A stretch of DNA of 19,066 nt, taken from positions 1 to 19,066 of the forward strand of contig NZ_CALTZE010000081.1 in NCBI RefSeq assembly GCF_943913695.1, written 5' to 3'. Shown here one piece after another: positions 13,198 to 19,066 of the stretch. This stretch comes from an uncultured Marmoricola sp. (GTDB lineage Bacteria; Actinomycetota; Actinomycetes; Propionibacteriales; Nocardioidaceae). The notes below the pieces were generated by a model that was not told where the DNA came from, did not search any database, and saw only the letters and a program-made list of their open reading frames with translations. The position numbers and the translations under genes were made by a program. The stretch's first letter is position 1, and every line of letters starts with the position of its first letter.

Positions 13198-14628
13198 GTG
13201 TCCGACACCGCATCCACCCACGCGCTCCCCGACGACCACGAGGACGGCCTGAAGCGGTCGATCTCGGGCCGGCTGCTCTTCTTCTACGTGCTGGGCGACG
13301 TGCTCGGCTCCGGCATCTACGTGCTCATCGGCCTGGTCGCCGGCGCCGTCGGCGGCGCCTTCTTCCTCGCCTTCGCCGTCGGCGTCACGATCGCCACCAT
13401 CACCGGCATGGCCTACGCCGAGCTCGCCACGAAGTATCCGAAGGCCGCCGGCGCCGCGCTCTACATCAACAAGGCCTTCGGCAACCGCACCCTGACCTTC
13501 CTGGTGACGGTGCTCTTCCTGGCCTCCAGCTTCGCCGCGGCCGGCTCGCTCGCCTCGGGCTTCGCGCGCTACTTCGGCGAGGTCTTCACCTTCCCGCCGG
13601 CGGCGATCGTCGCGATCGTCTTCATCGCCCTGCTCGCGGTGGTCAACTACATCGGCATCACCGAGTCGGTGGTCGCCAACATGGTGATGACCTTCGTGGA
13701 GGTCTTCGGACTCCTGATCGTGCTGCTGATCGGCTTCCTGGTCATCGTCCAGGGCGACGCCGACTTCGGCGTGCTCACGGAGTTCGACACCGACACCAAC
13801 CCGGTCTTCGCCATCATCGCCGGTGTCTCGCTCGCCTTCTTCGCCATGACCGGCTTCGAGAACGCCGCCAACGTCGCCGAGGAGACCATCGACCCGGCGC
13901 GCAACTTCCCCAAGGCGCTGATCGGCGGCATGGCGGCCGCGGGCGTCTTCTACGTCCTGGTCTCGATCTCCGCGGCCCTGACCTTGCCGATCCCCGAGCT
14001 GGTCGACGCCGACGCCCCGCTGCTGGCCGTCGTGGAGTCCGGCGTGCTGCCGGTGCCGGTCGGGGTGCTCTCGATCGTCTTCGCCTTCATCGCGATGACC
14101 GCGATCACCAACACCACGCTCGTGGCGATCGTGACCCAGCCGCGGGTGCTCTACGGCATGGCCCGCGAGGACGTGGTGCCCGCCGCCTTCGGCAAGGTCC
14201 ACCCGGTACGCCGCAGCCCCGTCGTGGCACTGATCTTCTCCGCGGCCATCGTGATCCTGCTGCTGGCCGTCAGCAACCTGCTGCTCTCCGCCGGCTTCGA
14301 CATCGACATCGTCGCCCGGCTGGCCACCGTGACGGTGGTGCTGCTGCTCATCATCTACTCGATGGTGATCATCGCCTGCCTCAAGCTCGGCGGCACCGAC
14401 GTCAACACCGACTACTACCGGGCCCCGCGCTGGCTGCTCTACCTAGGCCTGGTGGGCAACGTCGCGGTGCTCTACTACACCGTCTACGACGACCCCACCT
14501 CCGTGCTGTGGTGCCTGGCGCTGGTCGGCGTCGGCGTGGCGCTCTTCGTCTTCGAGCTGATCTTTGGCAAGCGAGACCGACCCGCCGGCAACCGCCGCGG
14601 GGAGCCGATCGAGGGTAAGGACCACTGA
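13198..14628 (+). CDS. APC family amino-acid permease
   Basis: Integral inner-membrane transporter of 476 aa with about 12 hydrophobic segments, the APC (amino acid-polyamine-organocation) layout. Helix 1 holds the unwound GSGIYVLIGLVAG motif (about residues 38-50) that binds substrate in this family. Other marks are YAELATKYPKAAGAALYINK after helix 2, FFAMTGFENAANVAEETIDP at the helix 6/loop region, and QPRVLYGMARE in the helix 8/9 region. Cationic or neutral amino acids are likely substrates, but the exact one cannot be told. The GTG at 13198 has AGGGAAG 8 nt upstream. It overlaps the UspA-like gene by 1 nt (TGATG), so the two are probably co-expressed. Confidence 0.92.
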   Translation: MSDTASTHALPDDHEDGLKRSISGRLLFFYVLGDVLGSGIYVLIGLVAGAVGGAFFLAFAVGVTIATITGMAYAELATKYPKAAGAALYINKAFGNRTLTFLVTVLFLASSFAAAGSLASGFARYFGEVFTFPPAAIVAIVFIALLAVVNYIGITESVVANMVMTFVEVFGLLIVLLIGFLVIVQGDADFGVLTEFDTDTNPVFAIIAGVSLAFFAMTGFENAANVAEETIDPARNFPKALIGGMAAAGVFYVLVSISAALTLPIPELVDADAPLLAVVESGVLPVPVGVLSIVFAFIAMTAITNTTLVAIVTQPRVLYGMAREDVVPAAFGKVHPVRRSPVVALIFSAAIVILLLAVSNLLLSAGFDIDIVARLATVTVVLLLIIYSMVIIACLKLGGTDVNTDYYRAPRWLLYLGLVGNVAVLYYTVYDDPTSVLWCLALVGVGVALFVFELIFGKRDRPAGNRRGEPIEGKDH

Positions 14629-15083
14629 TGCACGTCGTCATCGCCACAGACGGGTCGAAGCAGTCGCTCGCGGCCGCCAAGCACCTGATGTCCTTCGCCG
14701 ATCCCACCAAGATCGACACCATCTCGGTCGTCGGCGTGGTCAGCCCCTACGCCTCGGTGGCCTTCGCCGACGAGATCAGCGGCGGTCCGGGCGACCGGAG
14801 CTTCCGCGAGGCCGCGGAGGACGCCGTACGCACCGTCGCGGAGACCTTCGACGGCTGGGGGCCCAGGGTGCTGCAGAAGCTGCGCAGCGGCTCGCCGGCC
14901 AACGAGATCGTCAAGGCGGCCAAGGCCGTATCCGCCGGCCTCGTCGTGGTCGCCAGCGGCAGCCGCGGCCTCTCCGACACGGTGCTCCTCGGCTCCACCG
15001 CCCAGCGGGTCCAGCACAGCGCGCCGTGCCCCGTGCTCGTCGTACGCCCCGCACCGCGCAAGCGGGCGACCCGCAAGAAGTAG
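14628..15083 (+). CDS. UspA-family universal stress protein
   Basis: Single-domain universal stress protein of 151 aa. It starts with the beta strand HVVIATDGSKQSLAAAK (acidic D8 near the nucleotide site) and carries the ATP-binding loop G111-S-R-G114, seven residues, G122-S123, ending SAPCPVLVVRP. The spacing between the second and third glycine is seven rather than the nine of the classic G-x2-G-x9-G(S/T) motif, so nucleotide binding is likely but not certain. A basic tail (RKRATRKK) ends the protein. The ATG overlaps the permease stop by 1 nt. APC or cation transporters paired or fused with Usp domains are common, so it may modulate the permease; this is inference. Confidence 0.9.
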   Translation: MHVVIATDGSKQSLAAAKHLMSFADPTKIDTISVVGVVSPYASVAFADEISGGPGDRSFREAAEDAVRTVAETFDGWGPRVLQKLRSGSPANEIVKAAKAVSAGLVVVASGSRGLSDTVLLGSTAQRVQHSAPCPVLVVRPAPRKRATRKK

Positions 15084-15100
15084 GGCGGTCGGTCGGGCTC

Positions 15101-15514
15101 GTGACGCTCTCGGCCCGCCTCGCCGCGGTCGTCGACGGCCTGCCGCTGCGTCCCGACAGCCGAGTGCTCGAGATCGGCTGCGGTCCGGGCGCCGCTGCCC
15201 GTGCTGTGGTCACGCGCGTGCCTGAGGGTTTCGTGCTGGCCACGGATCGCTCCGCACGGGCGATTGCGCAGGCGGAGCGGGCGTGTGCGGCCGAGATCGC
15301 CGCGGGGCGACTCGGGGTACGTCAGGTCGCTGCCGAGGAGCTGGCGCTGCTGCCGGGCGAGACGCCCTACGACGTCGTCTTCGCCTGTCGCGTCGGCGCG
15401 CTCGACGGGCGGCACCCTGCGGCCGGACGTCTGGCCCGTGCCCGGATCGTCGACGTGCTCGCCCCCGGGGGCGTCCTGGTCGTGGACGGCCGGCGCCACG
15501 ACCCGAGCGCCTGA
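15101..15514 (+). CDS. Small class I SAM-dependent methyltransferase
   Basis: Protein of 137 aa with the SAM-binding motif I VLEIGCGPGAAARAV (residues 22-36), the acidic end of strand 2 at ATDRS (D49), and a later FACRVGALDG and LAPGGVLVVDG corresponding to strands 4 and 5. It is shorter than most methyltransferases of this fold, so it has a minimal Rossmann core without an obvious substrate domain, and no substrate can be named. GTG start at 15101, 17 nt after the UspA-like gene stop, with only a weak GGTCGG-like site, so it may be the next gene of the same transcript. Non-SAM Rossmann function is less likely. Confidence 0.78.
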   Translation: MTLSARLAAVVDGLPLRPDSRVLEIGCGPGAAARAVVTRVPEGFVLATDRSARAIAQAERACAAEIAAGRLGVRQVAAEELALLPGETPYDVVFACRVGALDGRHPAAGRLARARIVDVLAPGGVLVVDGRRHDPSA

Positions 15515-15574
15515 ACCGGCCGCGGGAGCCGAAGTCGGTCGACGCGACGCCCCGGTGGGGGCAGGGTGGCCGGC

Positions 15575-15979
15575 ATGACGGCCTACATCAGCCACACCAC
15601 GATCGACTGCGCCGACGCCTACGCCCTCTCCGAGTGGTGGAAGGGGGTGCTGGAGTACGTCGACCTCCCCGGCGACCCCAACGGGCCGGGCGACGAGGAG
15701 TGCTGGATCCAGCGGCCCGACGGTGGCCACCCGCTGCTGTTCATCGAGGTGCCCGAGGGGGCGGGGCCGGGCGACCGGAAGAACAAGATCCACCTCGACC
15801 TGCGCCCGAGCGCCGGCACCCGCGAGGAGGAGCTGCAACGGCTGCTCGACCACGGTGCCCGGCAGCTGGGGGACCTGCGCCGCCCCGACGGCGGCGGCTG
15901 GGTGGTGCTGGCCGACCCCGAGGGCAACGAGTTCTGCCTGCTGCGCAGCGAGGCCGACGCCGGGGCCGGCCCGTCGTAG
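15575..15979 (+). CDS. VOC family protein (Glyoxalase_6-like)
   Basis: Single-domain vicinal-oxygen-chelate protein of 134 aa with two beta-alpha-beta-beta-beta halves. Visible marks are the N-terminal ISHTTIDCADAYALSEWWKG, KNKIHLDLRP in the middle, and the C-terminal WVVLADPEGNEFCLL, the usual ending of glyoxalase/bleomycin-resistance-like proteins. H and E residues at the ends of strands (the H of IHLDL, E of GNEFC) could bind a metal. The substrate is unknown; the Glyoxalase_6 group is abundant in actinobacteria and mostly uncharacterised. The ATG at 15575 has AGGG 8 nt upstream. A GTG at 15566 would add three residues. The gap from the methyltransferase is 60 bp. Confidence 0.88.
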   Translation: MTAYISHTTIDCADAYALSEWWKGVLEYVDLPGDPNGPGDEECWIQRPDGGHPLLFIEVPEGAGPGDRKNKIHLDLRPSAGTREEELQRLLDHGARQLGDLRRPDGGGWVVLADPEGNEFCLLRSEADAGAGPS

Positions 15980-16017
15980 GGCTCGGGGCGGTGCAGGGCG
16001 CGCCTGGCACGGGTTCC

Positions 16018-16023
16018 TAGACT
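16018..16023 (+). promoter_or_regulatory. candidate mfd promoter -10 (TAGACT)
   Basis: TAGACT fits TANNNT in the 104-bp gap before mfd. It would start a transcript near 16030 with a leader of about 54 nt. That leader contains a 6-bp hairpin (CCCCCA at 16031-16036, TGGGGG at 16049-16054) and a short possible upstream reading frame (16064-16087). The -35 is unclear. Confidence 0.4.
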
Positions 16024-16083
16024 GGGAGCACCCCCACCCGCGCCGGACTGGGGGCCTGCACGCGTGCCTGGGAGTGACCTGCG

Positions 16084-19066
16084 TTGAGCCTTGCCGGACT
16101 GGCCGACCTCGTCCTGCGCGACCCCGTCCTGGCGGGTGCCGTCGACGACGCCAAGCGCGGGGTCGCGACACTCGACCTGACCGCACCCGGGTCGCTGCGG
16201 CCCTTCGTGGTGCGTGGTCTGGTCGACGCCGGGCGCACCGTGCTGGCCGTCGCCGCCACCGTGCGCGAGGCCGAGGACCTGGTCGAGGAGCTGCAGGACC
16301 TGCTCCCGGCCGACGAGGTGGCGCTCTACCCCGCCTGGGAGACGCTGCCCCACGAGCGGCTCAGCCCGCGCAGCGACACGGTCGGGCGCCGGCTGGCGGT
16401 GCTGCGGCGGATGCGGCACCCCGGCGCGGCCGGCCTCGGCACTCTGCGGGTCGTCGTCGCGCCGGTGCGCTCCCTGCTCCAGCCGCAGGTCGCGGGCCTG
16501 GCCGACCTCGAGCCCGTCGAGCTGCGCGCGGGTGACGAGGTCGAGCTCGAGGACCTGGTCGCGGGCCTGGCGGGGGCGGCCTACTCCCGCGTCGACCTGG
16601 TCGAGAAGCGCGGGGAGTTCGCGGTGCGCGGCGGCATCGTCGACGTCTTCCCGCCGACCGAGGAGCACCCGCTGCGCGTGGAGCTCTTCGGCGACGAGGT
16701 GGAGGAGATCCGCAGCTTCGCCGTGGCCGACCAGCGCACCCTGGAGCCGGTCGAGCGGCTCTGGGCGCCGCCGTGCCGCGAGCTGCTCCTCACCGACGAC
16801 GTACGCCGTCGCGCGGCCGAGCTGGGCCGCGCGCACCCCCAGCTGCGCGAGCTGACCGACAAGCTCGCCGAGGGCATCGCCGTCGAGGGGATGGAGTCGC
16901 TGACCCCGGCACTGGTCGACGACATGGAGCTGCTCGTCGACCTGCTGCCTCCCGAGTCGCACGTGCTGCTGCTCGACCCCGAGCGGGTGCGCACCCGGGC
17001 CCACGACCTCGTGCAGACCAGCGAGGAGTTCCTGGGGGCCAGCTGGGCGGCCGCCGCCTCCGGTGGGCAGGCGCCGATCGACCTGGGGGCCGCCTCGCTG
17101 CGACCGCTCGACGAGGTGCGCGGGCAGACCCTGGAGCAGGACCGGGCGTGGTGGGGGATCAGTCCCTTCGGCATCGACGCGGGGGCCGGGAGCCTCGAGG
17201 TCGCGGCGCAGGGCGCACCGGCCTACCGCGGCGACGTCGAGCAGGCCGTCGCCGACATCCGCGACCACGTCGCGGCCGGGCGCCGCGTCGTCACCGTCCA
17301 CCAGGGTCCAGGCCCCGCGCAGCGTATGGTCGAGGTGCTCGCCGAGCACGACGTGGCCGCTCGTCTGGTCGACGGCGACCTCGCCGGGCTCGACGCCACC
17401 GTCGTCGCGGTGACGCAGGGCTGCCTGCACCACGGGCTGGTCCGCGACGACCTCGTCGTGCTCACCGGTGAGGACCTCGCCGGCCAGCGGGCGACCACGC
17501 GCGACATGCGCAAGATGCCGGCGCGGCGCAAGAAGCAGATCGACCCCCTGGAGCTCAAGGCCGGCGACTTCGTCGTGCACGAGCAGCACGGCGTGGGCCG
17601 CTTCGTGGAGATGCGGCAGCGCGAGGTGCAGGGAGCCACCCGCGAGTACCTCGTGCTGGAGTACGGCGCCAGCAAGCGCGGTCAGCCCCCGGACCGGCTC
17701 TACGTGCCCGCCGACGCGCTCGACCAGGTCACCCGCTACGTCGGCGGCGAGCAGCCCAGCCTCGACCGGCTCGGCGGCGCCGACTGGGCCAAGCGCAAGG
17801 GGCGCGCCAAGAAGGCCGTGCGCCAGATCGCCGCGGAGCTGATCAAGCTCTACGCCGCCCGCCAGGCCACCAAGGGCCACGCCTTCGGCCCCGACTCCCC
17901 GTGGCAGGCCGAGCTCGAGGACGCCTTCCCCTTCCACGAGACCCCCGACCAGCTGAGCACGGTCGAGGAGGTCAAGCTCGACATGCAGCGGGTGGTTCCG
18001 ATGGACCGCCTGGTCTGCGGCGACGTGGGCTACGGCAAGACCGAGATCGCGGTGCGCGCGGCCTTCAAGGCCGTGCAGGACGGCAAGCAGGTGGCGGTGC
18101 TGGTGCCGACCACGCTGCTGGTCAACCAGCACTTCGCGACCTTCAGCGAGCGGATGAGCGGCTTCCCGGTGCGGCTGGCGGCGCTGAGCCGCTTCCAGAC
18201 CGACGCCGAGGCGCGCGCGGTCACCGAGGGCCTGCGCGAGGGCACGGTCGACATCGTCATCGGCACCCACCGCCTGCTCAACCCCGACATCCGCCTCAAG
18301 GACCTCGGCCTGATCATCGTCGACGAGGAGCAGCGCTTCGGTGTGGAGCACAAGGAGCAGATGAAGCGGCTGCGCACCAGCGTCGACGTGCTCTCCATGT
18401 CGGCCACGCCGATCCCGCGCACCCTGGAGATGGCGATCACGGGCATCCGGGAGATGTCGACGATCGCGACCCCGCCGGAGGAGCGCCACCCGGTGCTCAC
18501 CTACGTCGGGGCCTACGAGGACCGCTCGGTCGCGGCCGCCGTACGCCGCGAGCTGCTGCGCGACGGTCAGGTCTTCTTCATCCACAACCGGGTGCAGTCG
18601 ATCGACAAGGCGGCCGCGCGCATCCGTGAGCTGGTGCCGGAGGCGCGGGTCGCGACCGCGCACGGCCAGATGGGCGAGCACCAGCTCGAGCAGGTGATGC
18701 TCGACTTCTGGGAGAAGCGCTTCGACGTGCTGGTGTGCACCACGATCGTCGAGTCGGGTCTCGACGTCTCCAACGCCAACACCATGATCATCGAGCGCGC
18801 CGACACCCTCGGTCTCTCCCAGCTCCACCAGCTCCGCGGGCGGGTCGGCCGCTCGCGGGAGCGCGCCTACGCCTACTTCCTCTACCCGGCCGACAAGCCC
18901 TTGACCGAGACCGCCCACGAGCGGCTGGCGACCCTGGCCCAGCACTCCGACCTCGGCGGCGGCATGGCGATCGCCATGAAGGACTTGGAGATCCGCGGGG
19001 CGGGCAACCTGCTCGGCGGGGAGCAGTCGGGCCACATCGCCGACGTCGGCTTCGACCTCTACGTGC
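16084..19066 (+). CDS. mfd: Transcription-repair coupling factor Mfd (3' end cut by the window)
   Basis: Mfd is a DNA translocase that removes RNA polymerase stalled at lesions and recruits UvrA for nucleotide excision repair. 994 residues are present. The N-terminal UvrB-like module shows YPAWETLPHERLSP (from Y82) and RGEFAVRGGIVDVFP (176-190). The RNA-polymerase-interacting domain starts near GDFVVHEQHGVGRF (G494). The RecG-like motor has Walker A GDVGYGKT (646-653), DEEQ box (747-750), SATPIPRTLEM, GRVGRS (R920-S924), and the TRG-region GGGMAIAMKDLEIRG. The frame ends mid-protein at FDLYV; the UvrA-masking C-terminal domain (roughly 190 or more residues) lies outside. The start is TTG at 16084: an in-frame TGA at 16075 excludes anything further upstream, and GGGAG at 16070-16074 gives a ribosome binding site. 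Confidence 0.95.
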   Translation, partial: MSLAGLADLVLRDPVLAGAVDDAKRGVATLDLTAPGSLRPFVVRGLVDAGRTVLAVAATVREAEDLVEELQDLLPADEVALYPAWETLPHERLSPRSDTVGRRLAVLRRMRHPGAAGLGTLRVVVAPVRSLLQPQVAGLADLEPVELRAGDEVELEDLVAGLAGAAYSRVDLVEKRGEFAVRGGIVDVFPPTEEHPLRVELFGDEVEEIRSFAVADQRTLEPVERLWAPPCRELLLTDDVRRRAAELGRAHPQLRELTDKLAEGIAVEGMESLTPALVDDMELLVDLLPPESHVLLLDPERVRTRAHDLVQTSEEFLGASWAAAASGGQAPIDLGAASLRPLDEVRGQTLEQDRAWWGISPFGIDAGAGSLEVAAQGAPAYRGDVEQAVADIRDHVAAGRRVVTVHQGPGPAQRMVEVLAEHDVAARLVDGDLAGLDATVVAVTQGCLHHGLVRDDLVVLTGEDLAGQRATTRDMRKMPARRKKQIDPLELKAGDFVVHEQHGVGRFVEMRQREVQGATREYLVLEYGASKRGQPPDRLYVPADALDQVTRYVGGEQPSLDRLGGADWAKRKGRAKKAVRQIAAELIKLYAARQATKGHAFGPDSPWQAELEDAFPFHETPDQLSTVEEVKLDMQRVVPMDRLVCGDVGYGKTEIAVRAAFKAVQDGKQVAVLVPTTLLVNQHFATFSERMSGFPVRLAALSRFQTDAEARAVTEGLREGTVDIVIGTHRLLNPDIRLKDLGLIIVDEEQRFGVEHKEQMKRLRTSVDVLSMSATPIPRTLEMAITGIREMSTIATPPEERHPVLTYVGAYEDRSVAAAVRRELLRDGQVFFIHNRVQSIDKAAARIRELVPEARVATAHGQMGEHQLEQVMLDFWEKRFDVLVCTTIVESGLDVSNANTMIIERADTLGLSQLHQLRGRVGRSRERAYAYFLYPADKPLTETAHERLATLAQHSDLGGGMAIAMKDLEIRGAGNLLGGEQSGHIADVGFDLYV

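Noticed and set aside
16074..16083. GTG at 16074 as the mfd start
   Set aside because: It is in another reading frame; in the mfd frame a TGA at 16075-16077 precedes the TTG at 16084.
15619..19035. Very long open frame on the minus strand opposite mfd (1138 codons)
   Set aside because: It is the antisense shadow of mfd: Leu/Val/His/Arg/Gly-rich low-complexity protein with no recognisable domain, as expected opposite a high-GC third-position gene.

Overview
The window is GC-rich, gene-dense DNA that fits an actinobacterium, most likely a Nocardioidaceae (Nocardioides-like) chromosome. The reasons are strong G/C bias at third codon positions, a mycothiol-dependent formaldehyde dehydrogenase, a guaB-guaB3 tandem, a groES-groEL1 operon with CIRCE operators and a His-rich GroEL tail, frequent GTG/TTG starts, and several apparently leaderless promoters (TANNNT placed 6-7 nt before the start codon). 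This placement is inferred from gene content; no database search was possible.

Layout. 1-3284 (+): tsaD (tRNA t6A synthesis), then mscR (S-hydroxymethyl-mycothiol dehydrogenase), an MBL-fold hydrolase that may complete formaldehyde detoxification, and a small VanZ-like membrane protein overlapping it by 4 nt. 3210-3830 (-): a small unknown membrane protein, divergent from a NarL/DesK-type two-component pair (histidine kinase 3904-5013, response regulator 5006-5707). 5658-6827 (-): a THUMP-like class I methyltransferase, whose 3' end overlaps the regulator and whose 5' end abuts the heat-shock control region. 6853-9079 (+): groES-groEL with an array of CIRCE/HrcA half-sites, a strong hairpin between the two genes, and a terminator-like hairpin after groEL.

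9080-9606 has no gene I can support. It carries a GC-rich intergenic repeat: a unit of about 159 bp present twice in tandem and, as read, identical over 153 bp, with internal hairpins, 12-bp inverted repeats at its edges and a 34-bp sub-repeat at its right end. It looks like a REP/REPIN- or MITE-type element. 9607-10410 (+) is an ACT-GNAT fusion. 10451-13094 (+) is guaB (IMP dehydrogenase) followed by the paralogue guaB3, which has His where IMPDH has its catalytic Cys. 13198-15979 (+): an APC amino-acid permease translationally coupled to a UspA-type protein, then a small methyltransferase and a Glyoxalase_6/VOC protein. 16084-19066 (+): mfd (transcription-repair coupling factor), truncated by the window edge.

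The content is mostly housekeeping (tRNA modification, protein folding, guanine nucleotide synthesis, repair) with stress and detoxification functions. I found no clear new multigene system. The best leads are the repeat array at 9133-9511, the layered operator array before groES, the Cys-less GuaB3, the ACT-GNAT fusion, the divergent membrane protein/two-component locus, and a strong context bias of the rare GTA codon (mostly GTA-CGN, Val-Arg).
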